Assembly: GCA_027186245.1 (NCBI GenBank)
Contig: CP114499.1
Coordinates: forward strand, 7,755,001-7,819,000
Length of the DNA stretch: 64,000 bases
Direction of reading: 5' to 3'
Origin: Coriaria nepalensis
Lineage: Eukaryota; Streptophyta; Magnoliopsida; Cucurbitales; Coriariaceae
Below, piece after piece: positions 1 to 14,713 of this stretch; position 1 is the stretch's first letter, and every line of letters begins with the position of its first letter. A program made the translations under genes and the position numbers. The notes under the pieces are model-generated. The model was not told the DNA's origin, did no database searches, and saw only the letters and a list, made by a program, of their open reading frames with translations.

Positions 1-144
1 TGTCTACAAGGTATACCCTCAAATCATTCTGCCTAAATTTAGTACAGGTTTTTTTTTTTTTTTTTAAACCCATTTTCTCACCGTTTAAACTTCTGCTTCA
101 AATAAGTATTTGAATTCAATTCTTTCTGTAATTGAGATGTGTAG

Positions 145-1626
145 GGCACTATCCTACATGGGATGGGGATCATCCAATCCACTTTGTAGGCCATTCAGCT
201 GGTGCACAGGTCGTTCGTGTGCTCCAACAAATGCTTGCCGATAAGGTAAACCTTAGCAGAAACCATACTATCTAATTTAGTCTTAAAATGTATGCATTTT
301 TTAGGGTACTCATATTTTGATTTGATTCTACTATTTTAATTAGGCATTTAAAGGGTATGAAAACACTTCAGAGAACTGGGTCTTAAGTATTACGTCCCTA
401 TCTGGAGCTTTTAACGGAACTACCCGAACCTACCTGGATGGAATGAGGTAATTTTCCTTTTTCTCCTTCATTTTATTCATGTTACTTGTAGCCACTGTCT
501 TCTGTGGATCAGTTTGTCTTAGTTTTGTAATTGGACTTCTAAGAGATTGGGTTTTTGTATATGTTTAGATTTAAAATTATTCTCGCGAGCTTGTTTAAAA
601 GCTTATGAATATATTAAATTAAAACCAAATGGGGTCTACAAATAGTTAGGTAAATTGGGCCTAATTTTGTATTGTAAATTGCACATTGTATTTGAAAGCT
701 ATATGAGTCATTCTTATGGTTTCTTCCTTTTTATAGCCCAGAAGATGGGAGAGCTATGAAACCAATGTGTCTACTGCAACTATGCCGACTAGGAGTAATA
801 ATCTATGATTGGTTCGATATTCCCTGGTTAAAAGCCTACTACAATTTCGGGTTCGACCACTTCAACATGTCGTGGAAGAAAATCGGTGTTAAGGGCCTTA
901 TAGATTGCCTATATGGTAATGCGGGCCCGTTTGCTTCCGCCGATTGGATCCTTCCAGACCTTACACTTCAAGGATCCATCCAATTGAACCAAAATCTCCA
1001 TACCTTCCCTAACACATACTACTTTAGTTATGCTACTAAGAGAACCCAGAAAATTTTTGGGATCACAATTCTTTCTAGCTTATTTGGAGTACACCCACTG
1101 CTCTTTATAAGAGTTCTTCAGATGAGCCAATGGCGTCACCCTCCGGATATTCCTCCGCCTTATAAAGGATACAGGTAAGTATGAATCTGATAGATTCTTC
1201 TCATTAGCGATATTATTATTTGTATTATTATTACTAATATGTAATTACACAGGGACGAGGAATGGCAAGACAATGATGGTGCATTAAACACCATATCCAT
1301 GACTCACCCACGTGTTCCGGTTGAACATCCAAACTGTTTTGTCGAGAAAGATTCAGAATGTCAATCCTTAGAACCCGGCATATGGTTAGTAGTTAGTAGT
1401 ACGTCTCGATCCTTTTGGTCTCCTAGCTAATACTTGAAATGATGCTAATGATTAAATTCATTGCAGGTATTATAAGATTGTGGAAGGCGATCATATATCG
1501 TTCATTATTAATCGGGAAAGAGCGGGAGTCCAGTTCGATCTCATCTATGACAGTATTTTTGAGCGTTGTAGAAAGCATGTTTTCAAGAAGAATCCTCAAA
1601 CCTTGCCCAACCAAGCAGTTCATTAG
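145..1626 (+). CDS. Lipase-like alpha/beta hydrolase, 3' part
   Basis: Partial gene whose 5' exons lie before the window. Exons read as 145-245, 344-447, 737-1174, 1253-1384 and 1467-1626, all with GT-AG borders and compatible phases, ending in TAG. The first visible exon carries the nucleophile elbow GHSAGAQ (G-x-S-x-G) of serine lipases, followed by VVRVLQQMLADKAFKGYENT. The downstream part has PNTYYFSYATKRT, a run of aromatic residues and SMTHPRVPVEHP; a histidine in VEGDHISF near the C-terminus is a plausible catalytic His. This matches the plant family annotated as lipase or alpha/beta hydrolase (recalled homologues At1g10740 and At1g23330), related to bacterial secreted lipases. The substrate is not known from sequence. 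Bases 1-10 may be the end of the previous exon (followed by GT), but its phase is uncertain. Confidence 0.88.
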
Positions 1627-2929
1627 TTGTTTTTTCGAAAGCTGTTAGTTCACCTTTCCTTGTTTTGGGAATGAGTGAATGACGCTTAGCTTTTACATCA
1701 CACCTCTTTGGATGGTTAGATAGTACTATACTATATAGCTAGAGTTAAAAAGAAAAGATGTATCCTGGAAACTGTCATGTAGTTCATATCAAATGTCTTT
1801 TTCTTTATTATCTTCCTTTTCTTAATTTTAATTTTTTTTTAGTATATATATTAGTATGGTATGCTGGTCCAATAAAATATGGACCATAACATTCAGCGTT
1901 CTACGCTTTAACTTGAAACCCGAGTACGGGAGAATGGGAACATTAAGGCCCCAATTCCTTCTTGTTAGAATATTTATGTCGGTGTGGGACCCACCATGTT
2001 TGTGCTCGCCTGAGCCAGGTCGATCGTGTCGCCTTAACTTATTAGAACACCCGCCCGCCATGCACAGTGAACAATTTTGCTACACCTGGATAAGGATTGA
2101 GATTGAGGGTTCGTTTCCTTCGATCAAGAGTAAGAAGAACACAAGTTTACTGACAAATATGGTCTGCATGTAGCCATGTAAATCTCACGTCGGTTCGATC
2201 CGTCTGAATATCAATAGAGGGCTGAGAGACTTTGAAAATACCAGCCGACATGTCGCCTGACATGCTTCCACTGCATGCACCATGCTGCCGGTGCCGGCCG
2301 AACAGTAGGTGGGGCCTAAGGCAAATATAAAATATGAGGCCTTACAAAATAAATAAATAAATATATATATATATATATAGATTTATTTTTTTAACGATCA
2401 ATGTAAGTTCTATATTTTTTGTATAGTAATTCAAAATCAAGATATAATATAATTAAATAATTATTTTTAATAATCAAAATTTTTATTAAAATAAATTCTC
2501 AAAATACTACATTCGGCTATAATTTTTAAAGTATAAAAATTCCTAAATTTCAGTAAATCTAAGCCAAATATTACTCTTAAATAATACTTATTGATGGACA
2601 ATTATGCAGATGTGCGGCATTCGGGAAATCAGGGTTATAGTTCGTTATCGTTTTATCCTCAATAAAAATATAGTGCACGGGTATGATAGAAATAATAATA
2701 TTTCGAAATGCAGAAATATGGAGTGCATATATATTAAAGGCAAAACAAGTAAGATGTGCATTAAAATAAATAGCAATGGCAATTAAAGTTCATTTAAATT
2801 AAAGAGCATGATACTAAATTAAGCATTTAAATTCAAATATTAAAATAAATGACGTAAATGAAAAGAGATATTGTATTAAAATAATAACGACATTATACTG
2901 TAATAGAAAGATATGATTGAATTACATGA

Positions 2930-3860
2930 CGAAGGGAGCATGACATAATGCTCATGGGTTATATCAATCTTGGATACTAAAATCTACTAAGTAATAAACT
3001 AACATGATTGCAAAGTTAAGCTAATTTTGGGCAGTGGGATGAGTATCGTCACTCGGGTTCAACAGACAGAATGCCTATAGCTCTAACAATAATCCCGAGA
3101 GGGATTTCTTCAGAGTCGTAGTCTCGAAAGAGTCTTCAGGGTGAGGAGCCTCGGAAGAGTCTTCAGGAGGAGTCTCGGAAGAGAGAAAACATTTTTGGGG
3201 TAAATGGTGATGGATTGTTTGTTTGATTGTTTTTGTCTTATTTGGTTGGTTTTGTTGTTGTTATGTTGTGTTTTTTTTTCACTTGGCAGAAGGTGCTATT
3301 TATAGGCGGTGGGTGACCCGGGCGGCAAAGCAGTGGAAAATTTCAGAATTTGTCCGAAAAATTTTCTCCAGTACGAATTTTGTGGTTTAGTCTTTGAAAA
3401 GTCACCTTTTTGGTGGTCAGTCTCTTGAATCAACCTGGACTTTCTATTTTGCATATTGGTCCTTAAAATTGCAAAAAAAAAAAACCCCATTGAATTGGTC
3501 AAAGTCCTCTCATATTTTGTAGGTTAATTATTGACTTTTGCAGTTTAATCCCCGGGCTTTGTAAAAGTATTTTCCACTTTTGTAGAAATGCTCCTAAAAA
3601 ATCTTTTTAAATGACCAAATAGTAAGAATGGATAGAACAAAATCAGACCATTCAGCGCACAAGGGTAGCCACGTGTGTTTTCTAGTCGATCGAGGTCAGC
3701 TGCCAGTGGCAGGGGAGAGGCTACCTGCACTTCTTGGCTACCTAGCGGTCGAGTGACTGCCCATGTGGGTTGGTTGTCAGCCGCCGGTCTTAGGTCATTC
3801 GGTAAGTCGCTCGATTTTGCATCATTCGGATGTTAAAATCCGAATTTTCTAACTTTTTAA
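2930..3860 (-). mobile_element. Possible solo-LTR or retroelement promoter remnant
   Basis: Read on the minus strand, this stretch has a GC-rich segment, then a strong TATA box (CTATAAATAG, about 3296-3305), then an A/C-rich untranslated-leader-like run, then repeated GAGACTC/GAAGACTC motifs (about 3105-3185). Upstream on the same strand are oligo-A-interrupted phrases such as GGACCAATATGCAAAATAG, typical of plant LTR U3 regions. No gag-pol coding sequence, primer-binding site or clear target duplication was found, so the family and exact borders are unknown. It could also be an unrelated non-coding RNA promoter. Confidence 0.3.
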
Positions 3861-4266
3861 CTTATTATGCGATTATTAGTTAAGATTTCTTATCACCAAA
3901 TTTTGTAATAATAAAATCCATATTTCGACATAAACAATACCCAAAGCTTCACAATTCACCAAAAATTTATTAAAATAACAGCAAAAATAATAACTATAGA
4001 CCTTAATAAATTTATATCTAAATAATATTCATAAATAAAAATCACAAAAATAAAGTTACCTTTAATTCTACTTTGATTTAATTTGAGTTTCTAAGGAATT
4101 TGATCTTTTGGTCGTACGTTTAGGAAGATAGAAGGAGTGTTTGAGAGATTGAAAAACTAGAACGAACGACATTAATATTTGCGCCTTTATTATTAGGGCC
4201 TTAAATAAAGATTTAGTCGGCTTAATGTTTGGGCCGGCACTACATTACTCAACCACAAATTTTATA

Positions 4267-4268
4267 AA

Positions 4269-4308
<40 letters not shown>

Positions 4309-4313
4309 TTTTT
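4267..4313. repeat. (TA)n-(T)n low-complexity tract
   Basis: An alternating TA run passes directly into about 23 consecutive T. It sits inside the spacer before the aminotransferase gene. A poly-A next to TA repeats on the minus strand could be the tail of an old retroposed copy, but no element body is recognisable. Confidence 0.9.
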
Positions 4314-5931
4314 CTTTTTCTTTTTCTCGAGTGGAATTTGCTGCATTCAGGCCAACTTGTGTTTTATGATTAGGAGCACATGCATCATTATTCAAAGACA
4401 CATGATATTCTGATTAAAGGAAAAAGATACATGTAACAGTACTGTAATAAATTATATAATGTCTATCGCAGACCAAAACTGATTCTTTTGTTTCATTGTC
4501 AGCCCGATGCTGGTTCAGGAGAAACCAAAACTTGTGATCTGGATTTGTAAGAACCTTTTTTTCCTGACTTTTCGAAATGATGCGGTCCTCGTCAAGGGTT
4601 AGGAACCCTAATCCAAAGTATCTTTAAATATGTATCCATTACATGCTTTAAGTTTCGATCAGAAAATGACCAACATAAGCAGCATCAAAGACTGTAGAGA
4701 AGAAGTCAGAAGATCGCCAATGGTGATTTGATCTAGCTATCGGATGAATCTAACGGCGCCGATCCTCTGAAGTTATAGTTGTGGCAAGCATTGCAGGTCT
4801 GCTGCAACGCCAAGAATTTCACTCTCTCTCTTCTCTATCAAGAGATGCTGTAGGATGGAGAAAGAGACGCCGGATACCGGAGAAGAGGTGCGAAGTCAGA
4901 GGCCGGAAGAGTTGCGATGGCGGTGGTCGTAGACGTGCGGGGGAGGGAGAGAGTAAATTATACAATGAAGCCTAATTCCAAGCAAAACTCTTACCAGCTG
5001 TACGTACTAGATAGTAGTATTAGAGAAGGGAAGAAAATAATATGAGGAATAGTTGACTTGTATAATCAACACAAAGAATCAAGGCAAGAATCAAGCACCA
5101 AAGATGGAAATAGAATCATTGTTTCCACAATCAATAACGATATTCAAACGACCATAAAAAATCATCATGAAATTATAATTCTCATATATTAATAAAATAC
5201 CCATTAATATTTAGTTAAATAATTATATTCTTACTATTTTTAATATTATGTATTTATAATCATCATAAAATTCTAATGGGAAAAAAAAAGGAAAATAAAA
5301 TTCATACCACACAATCAAATCTAAAACAATCGAATCGATGAAATAGCTTATCAAATTTAGTTAGATACTTAACATATCGGATGATGTGATTCGATCCGAT
5401 CCGACCGATACTCAACCGTACCGGTATCTATCCGGACTTTCCTAATCGCCGACATATATCTATATGTAATCCGATTGCGAATTTTAAATTCATAAATACT
5501 CCCTTCATAAATTCCATTAAAAATGAATATATATTTTCATGAGTGATGTCAATTAGTGAATGGAAATAAAAAGAAAAGAAAAATATCATATTTTGACTTC
5601 AGTCAATATTTCCAAAACAGTTTCCATCTCTTTACAAAGGTTACTGCCATTTTCTCCCCTTTTTACTCGCACAAAAAAAAGGAAGCACTTCCATTATCAG
5701 TTACAATGCATGATTTTTTAATTGTTCTAACCTTACAGGATAGATATGACTGTAACGTGTGAGATGTCCTTAGGCTAACTTACCATTTTGTCCCTGTCCC
5801 TCTTCTGTATATATATATATGGAACAAAACGTACGTTAAGGAAACTGGAAGAAAAAGAAAAAGAAAAAAAAAGGAAACTAGAAAGGGAGGTTAATTACTC
5901 ATATTTATAGTCCAGTACGTAGAGTAAAAAC

Positions 5932-8174
<2,243 letters not shown>

Positions 8175-8984
8175 TCGAGGTATTAGGTTAAATTAAAATT
8201 TATAATATTTATTGATATAAAATATATATTTTAAAACTTATATATATATATATATATTATACTCTTATCTTTATCTTATGACAGAGTCGGCTCTTGTACG
8301 GGCTTTATCCCGTCCCACAACCAAACGAAATGGGAGGGATTCACTCATTTCAAAATTTGAGATGGAATGGTATTTCATTCTAGACTTTTTGGCAGAAGAT
8401 GAGAAACTTGAATCGTAAGAATTAGGTTCCGAGTCTTTCAACCCGAAGGCTGATGGAATGCGGCGTATTATGTCTAAATTCGTCCATGTCGTGGTTTTAA
8501 GGCAATCTACTTTTGTTGTCCTATTTTAATGAAAGATGATATTATCTAATTTCTCTCTGTTTTGGCTGGAAATTTGCTCGCCTTTTCATTTATGTAGATT
8601 TTTGCATCAGTACATGAAACCATTACAAGATTTATGAAAAAGTGGATGAAAATTTATGAAAAAATTCATTGGGAAGAACACAAATGCAGAGTTGCGAAGA
8701 TACAAGCCAAATCAGACAAAATTAGGAGAGATAATGAACAAACTTTCTTAGTAACAAATCAGAGTTGTAAAGCTGCAAAAAATATAGCACAAATTAATAT
8801 TGTTCCCGGTGAAAAGATGGATTATATAGGGAACAGAGGATGTTCATGACGAACCCTAACTCAGATTAAGAATTTTAAGATTTCCAAGACCTCCTCGGTT
8901 CATCCTTTGATATTATTAATTGAATCCACCTCGGTAAATGAATATCAACGGACTGAACACATCTCATGGAGAGCGACCATTTCT
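8175..8984. other. Spacer between convergent genes
   Basis: This 810-bp AT-rich spacer lies between the stop codons of the aminotransferase (+) and the adaptor gene (-), so it should contain the two 3' UTRs. A 71-codon lysine-rich frame at 8634-8849 has no domain and is probably chance. No RNA gene or repeat is recognised apart from a short TA run near 8240-8257. Confidence 0.6.
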
Positions 8985-11900
8985 TCAAATGAGCCTCAGT
9001 TCATACTCGCCTGCCATTGTTATGTATCTCACCCATGGAAGAGCCTGGTACCCACTTTTCTCAATAATCTTCAGGTATCGGACCTAAAAGCAAAAACATT
9101 ACATGAATTCGTATAGTTAGCTGACATTTAAAATCAAGTTGACCACGCAATCTTTTCGGGCCCCAGTCAGACTCACAGGACAGCAATTTTTACTCCGATT
9201 TGACTAGTTTAGTTTCACACAGTGTTCCTAAAGTTGGATAGATTTTAGAGAGAGAAAAAAAAAAGGCACATCCCAAATGTGCCTTATGAAGCGTGGTGTT
9301 ATACATATAACCGAGTACAGAAAAGAAAGAGAAACCATGAAATTGACAGAAAAGTATGAATAAACCATTTGATGGATCTTAAATAGGACCAACCAAGGAT
9401 GATAAATAGGCATACCTGTATTCCAGAAACAGTAAAATATGGTATCTCAAACTTTACACGAATGGGAGCTTTTCTCTCGGGAACTCCTTCTTCGGCTGTT
9501 ATAGTTGGAAGGCGAAACTCGGCTCTCAACATATATTCCTACATTTTCCAGAATAAAATTGTAGCCAAATCAAAATGGCACTCTAAGGTGAAACATTCAT
9601 TATCAGGAGAAGGCAATTCATCCATCAAATCAACCATATTTTCTTAGAGTTAGCAACGTGCAAGGATATCTCATACTTTCATAGTACCTTGCCACCAGGG
9701 AAAGATCTTATTTTCCAGATCAATGCATCCTTTTCCGGTGCATAAGATGCAGATCCCATTGAGGTTCTGACATTTGGATTGGTAGCATCAGATGGCACGG
9801 GTAACTCAATTTCAACATTTGTGGCGGTGCTGTAGGATTGAATTTTCCAGTACAGGCAAAAGGTTAACCATATGGTAGCCAACCTCCTCCAAATACCATA
9901 TTTCTTAAAAGGATAAAATAAAATAAAGAGAGAAATTATTAGTACCTCCGCTCCTTAAACTGACTCCTAGCTTTTACCATAATCTCGACGCGGCTTTTTG
10001 AATGTCTCTCAACCTGAGCTTCTACCCAAATCAGAGGTTTAACCTGAAACATACAAACGAAGCATATCAAGGGGGGTTACTATAATGAGATCAATGAAAG
10101 TGAAAGCCGAAGAGCATTGATAAAGCAAAAGCAAACCTGAGTGCTTAGTCTGTATGTCATGAGATCAAAAGCGCCATCTGGTGGTATGAAGGATATTGTC
10201 CGATCATTTTCAAAACGAGCCAGACGCACACATCTAAATCAGAATTTGAAATTTAGTCGGAAAACTCCAAGTAGCACTTTACTATATATAACAGTAGTAA
10301 ATCAGCAGAGCACCCAGCCACACAATAACTCGGTATTATAATATCAGAATTTAACTCCTAAAAAGAACTAAAGCTACATACTGATGAAATTTAATATCTT
10401 CCAGATCAATAGCTTTTCCTTTTGTTGCTCGACCTTGCGCCTCCAATAATACTCTGTCATTGAGTCCAAGCTTACATTCAGGCATACCACTGCAATCAAT
10501 AAACCAGAACTTAGTTTCAAGCTAGTAAAAAATTGTTAGTGGATGGGTGAGTATGCAAGGAAATCAATGAGGATGGTGAGCTATAGGTGAAAGCAAGAAA
10601 ATGAAGGTTCGAGCAAGAGCAAAGTAAATAAATATAATAAATAAATTAACAAACAAAACAATTAGAGAATTAGAATTCACAAAACTTTTTTTCAGAAATA
10701 TTGAGTACTTTTCTAGGCAGTCCAGGTTATATCATGGAAATAGCTGTGAAGATTATGTTGACTGAAGGTATCCCTTGTAGAAATACGGGTCAAGGGTGTA
10801 CCTCGCTATCATACTCAATAAACATTCTTCGCTAGTACAAGTATCATATGAGATCGGTCCTTTTGTTGAAAATAGCATTCCACTATAATGGACTCCAAAT
10901 TCTCCCACAAACAAGTGGATATACCAAATTCACAATATTAGATGTAGACTGTAGATTTTTTTTTCAATAATTTATGCATTTAATTGAAAATAATTAAGAA
11001 AAAGAAAGAAGCAAGAAAATTTTCAGCAGCTTGGACAACATGATTGTGAGTTAAATATTTCTATCATAATGAACAAAATAAAATAACCATCGACATTTGA
11101 CATTCAAAGCAAAGAGGGCTAACCTCAAATAAGTTCTCATCTTCAATGCTCCAACAACATCTGACCTAATTATCTGTCCATTACTGTTGACAAGTATATT
11201 AACGCTTTCAACCACATCCAAGAAAACCTGAACGAATAATAAGTAAGAGCAGTCATGCACCAGCTAAAAGGATCAGTATAACACATGCACATACTTGAAT
11301 CAGAAAACACCTACTTCATTCTTCTTGTAGTTTATCCCTTCACTCCGCCATGAAACTGCATTTGTTACTGCCATGGGAGGCCTTTGAGTAACTTCCATTC
11401 TATAAGCATCAGTCTTGATAAACTCACTGAGAATCTTTGCTTCAGTGTATTGAGGGTAACCAAAGTCCATAATTTCATCAAGCAACTCATACTGCCAAAA
11501 ATTCCAAGTAATAATTAAGACTGTCCACCAAGTCATTTTCAACAAAGTACCAAAATTTAAATGAAAACGCTGGAATAATACAGGAGCTGAGGTAACCCTA
11601 TAGAAAATTTTTACTCACCACAACGACGAAGTTGTCCCTAAGTGATTCCTCTTCAAACTCTTCAAAATAATGCTTGAAAACCTGAAACATATACATTGCT
11701 AATAATGACGAACCTTAATAATGTATTTGTTTACACAGCATAACTCAAGACATTAAACCCACATAGTCACATAGATACAATGAAACTAACAAAAAGATCA
11801 AAAAATAACTAATATTGCTTACGTCAAGTACACGATGTAGGAAAAAAAGAAGACTGGCAGCATTGCAATTCTGCCTCGCTGCAATCATCAGGTACACATT

Positions 11901-12612
11901 GTTATGCTGAATAAACATGTAGCTTATGCCATTATCATGCACGACAGGATCTTGAGATTGTGGATCGCCCTGAACCATAAGCATCGAATAAAGATTAGAA
12001 ACCAGAAAAGGCAAGCAGGCATTGAAAAGATCACAAAACAAACTCTCTCAGTCAAAAAAAAAAGAAAAGCATAACAAAATGCAGTTAAATTTAAGCTAAA
12101 AAACAGAATCTCCAACTGGCTAAGCTAATTCAATAACTTTGTCCATTTCCTCGGCATTAACTAACGTAACATAGATTACGCAAAAAGAACATTGAAAGAA
12201 GCACAGCGCAAAAAGTATCACCCCAATACAAGATTCAGCTACGGACATCAACGGTCAAATTAACTTTCTCGCGAAGGATATGCAAGACAAATATCCGATT
12301 ATACAATATCGAAATTCTCATTTTCGATTCATTCCCTACGTTTTCTCAACTCCTCACCTACAAGATAAACCGAATTGCAAAAATCTAATAGAAACTCCAA
12401 AATCAACAAAGAGTTGAAATCTGAAAGATCAAGGAGACGAATTAGAAAAAAAATGAAAAAGGAAATAGCGGATAAGCAGCAACCTCCTTTTCAATGTGCT
12501 TGGTGAAGAAGCGCTCGGCCTGAACGGCCGAAACATCACCACGATAATCACGCCAAATGAGAACGCGCCCTTTGATATCCAACAGGAACAGCGCGGAGGC
12601 CGCCCCGGCCAT
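8985..12612 (-). CDS. AP1M: AP-1 complex medium subunit mu
   Basis: Eleven exons on the minus strand: 12484-12612, 11823-11969, 11619-11681, 11315-11491, 11124-11227, 10382-10489, 10137-10233, 9946-10043, 9688-9829, 9416-9538 and 8985-9083. They total 1287 nt, giving 428 aa, the length of Arabidopsis AP1M2 as I recall it. The protein starts MAGAASALFLLDIKGRV and ends GEYELRLI. The N-terminal longin-like domain (about 1-140) is followed by the mu-homology domain with KNEVFLDVVESVNILVNS, MRTYLSGMPECKLGLND, FIPPDGAFDLMTYRLST and ERKAPIRVKFEIPYFTVSG. It is the cargo-binding (tyrosine-motif) subunit of the AP-1 clathrin adaptor at the trans-Golgi network, needed in plants for sorting, cytokinesis and pollen function. 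No broken or missing segment is seen. The first ATG is chosen by exact match to the family's N-terminus. Confidence 0.97.
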
Positions 12613-12640
12613 TGATGCTCACTCCCTAGGGTTCTCACCG

Positions 12641-12676
12641 ACCAGATCAGATCAGATCAAATCAAATCAAATCAGC
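12641..12676. repeat. AGATC/AAATC pentanucleotide repeat
   Basis: Tandem 5-bp units (CAGAT followed by CAAAT) lie about 30-65 bp upstream of the AP-1 mu start codon, so probably in its 5' UTR. Likely a simple-sequence repeat without a specific function. Confidence 0.8.
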
Positions 12677-12958
12677 GAAGCAACAGAGAGATTTTGTAGA
12701 GATCTGGCGCGCTATCTACCGAGTAAATTGAGTGGAGTGGTAGATCTAAATTATAACTTGCACAATTCTCATCTATCAGTTCTCCATGGAAGCTGAATCT
12801 GAAGTTCTAGAATCATAAGCGCATAGATTTTTCCCTCTACGCCTCGTCTTCTTTTCTTTATTATTATTATTTTTTTCACACGATCGGTTTCAAAACTTTC
12901 AATAATCAAACAATTTTAATGCTGGAATTTTATTTATTTTTATTTCACTTTCTGAAAT

Positions 12959-14704
12959 GGGTGATTTGTTAAATATATGAATTTGGGATAATATTTTGAT
13001 AAATTACTAAGTATAATATTTCTTTTTTTTTTTATGTCTTTTTTTTTATTTATTTAAAATTCTGAAGAAAAATAAAGAGAGTTAAATTTACCACCACATT
13101 TTTCTTCTTATTATCTTCTTCCTCGTCACTTTATTCACACTAAACTAGAAAAATTCAAACCCAAGAAATTATCAACCTTCATCTTCTTTGCCATTCTTCT
13201 TCTTCTTCATCATCTACATGCAATTGATAACTCACACACAGCAAAGAGGAAAAAAATAATAATCCAAATTCATAAATGATAATTTATATTCAATTTATCT
13301 CACTCAACAGAAGAAAATTATTAGTATCCGAAAAATATATTATACATGTATAAAAAACTCTATAAATTTATTTTCTAATACAACTAACAGTTTATCATTC
13401 TGATATCGGATGAAAAAGTGATTAGCAATTTAAGTGACAATAGATATGAACCCGTTGATATCAACAGTTATTATATCATGCAATTTGAATCATCGTGATC
13501 ATGCAGATATGTCACTTATTCTACCAAAACCTTTTCATTTGAACTCAAAATTGTAAATAGCCATTTGCATATAAAACTAGATATCCAGAGTTTTCCAATG
13601 CTATAAGTCACATCTCATAATTCTGAGTAAAATGTTCAGAATCATTAAAATAAGATGATATTGTTCTTGACTCGTTGTTTTTGTTATTAACTCGTAACTC
13701 TACTTATTCTAATATAACTTTTTCATTTGAACTCAAAATTGTAAATGGTTACTTGAATATGAAAATATACGTCCAGAGCTTTCCAACGATATATGACACA
13801 TCTCGTAACTCCAAGTAAAATACTCATAATCATTAAAACAAGATGATATTGTTATTGACCAGTTAATATCAACGAGTCTATTATTATTCTCACTTAAATC
13901 GGTAATAATTTTTTCATCTAATATCAGAATGACAAATCATTAGTTGCGTTAAAAACTAAACTCTTCTTAGAGCTTTCTATAAATATATGTAACGTTTTAT
14001 GAAGATTAGTGTATCTCTCATAGTGAGTAAGATAAGATGAATATAATTTGAATTATGATGATCATGTACATACTTCACTTATTATACTATAATTTTTTTA
14101 TTTAAACTTGAACTTGTAAATGACTATTTGCATATGAAACTAGATATCCAAAGTTTTCCAATAGTATATGGCATGTTTCATAATTTCAATTAAAACTCTC
14201 AGAATCATTAAAAAAATATGATATTATTCTTGACCTATTGATATCAAAAGGTAAGTATAAAATGACTCGTTAATATCAATGGGTCCGTGACATTGTCACT
14301 TAAATCGATAATAATTTTTTTATCCGATATCAAAATGATAAACTGTCAGTTGCCATTTGGTCTAGATTGTATTCCTTTTTTTTTTTGGACCCTTTTTTAT
14401 TATTTATGAGTTATCATTTAAGCGTAGATGATGAACAAAAATAATGAAGTTGATAAAAAAAAAAAAAAGTAGAATGATAATAAAATGAAGATGGATGATT
14501 TTTTGGGTTCAAAATTTCGTTTTTGTGTGGAAGAAATATTGATGATGCAATAATATGAGGAAAAAGAAGGTTAATATTATAATTATAATTTTATCAAAAT
14601 TGTTAAATAAATAAAAAATGATATAAAAAGAAAAGAAGTATTAATTCGGGATATTTTTTTTAAAATTAACTTTCTAATTATATCATTTTTCTCAAATTAT
14701 CTCT
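12959..14704. mobile_element. Mutator-like/foldback element with long inverted repeats
   Basis: The stretch is flanked by an identical 9-bp direct repeat, TTCTGAAAT (12950-12958 and 14705-14713), the target-duplication length typical of Mutator-like elements. Its two arms are imperfect inverted repeats. For example 13206-13234 (CATCATCTAC, then GATAACTCA) pairs with 14407-14435, and 13383-13475 (CAGTTTATCATTCTGATATCGGAT region) pairs with about 14268-14360. The outermost bases start GGGTGATTTGTTAAA on the left and, inverted, GAGAATAATTTGAGAAAA on the right. Arms are about 450-500 bp and the loop holds three direct copies of a roughly 200-bp sequence. No transposase frame is present, so it is non-autonomous. 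The inverted structure is seen directly; assignment to MULEs rests on TSD length and long TIRs and is an inference. Confidence 0.62.
13470..14255. repeat. Three diverged direct copies inside the inverted-repeat element
   Basis: Copies at about 13470-13680, 13690-13875 and 14035-14255 share, in the same order, the phrases TTTCATTTGAACTCAAAATTG, TAAATGxxTxxTTGxATATGAAA, CCAGAGCTTTCCAAxGATAT and AGAATCATTAAAA. The middle copy lacks the leading AATTTGAATCATCGTGATCATG part seen in the other two. Similar wording is widespread in plant repeat regions. The copies are non-coding, with many stops in all frames. Confidence 0.75.
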
Positions 14705-14713
14705 TCTGAAATT

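Larger units (their letters stand above)
1627..5931. other. Repeat-rich intergenic spacer
   Basis: No gene can be supported here. The AT-rich sequence holds an LTR-like remnant (about 2930-3860, listed separately), a (TA)n(T)n tract near 4267-4313, another TA run near 2360-2380 and poly-A stretches. Near 2316-2345 a GGGGCCTAAGGC motif followed by AT-rich sequence and AGGCCTT looks like common plant transposon debris, but I cannot assign a family. Short open frames, including a basic 64-codon frame at 4781-4975, lack a recognisable domain. A TAGG/AACCCTAA telo-box-like motif lies near 4598-4612. The last part (about 5800-5931) should hold the promoter and 5' UTR of the downstream aminotransferase. 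Confidence 0.6.

Noticed and set aside
1856..2173. 105-codon frame after the lipase, with an antisense 77-codon frame
   Set aside because: Both strands are open by chance; the protein shows no known motif and follows a 3' UTR.
4781..4975. 64-codon Arg-rich frame
   Set aside because: GC-rich patch with no domain or conserved context; a gene remnant is possible but nothing identifies it.
8634..8849. 71-codon Lys-rich frame between the aminotransferase and AP-1 mu
   Set aside because: It lies in the 3' flank of convergent genes, has no recognisable motif, and its composition follows the AT-rich DNA.
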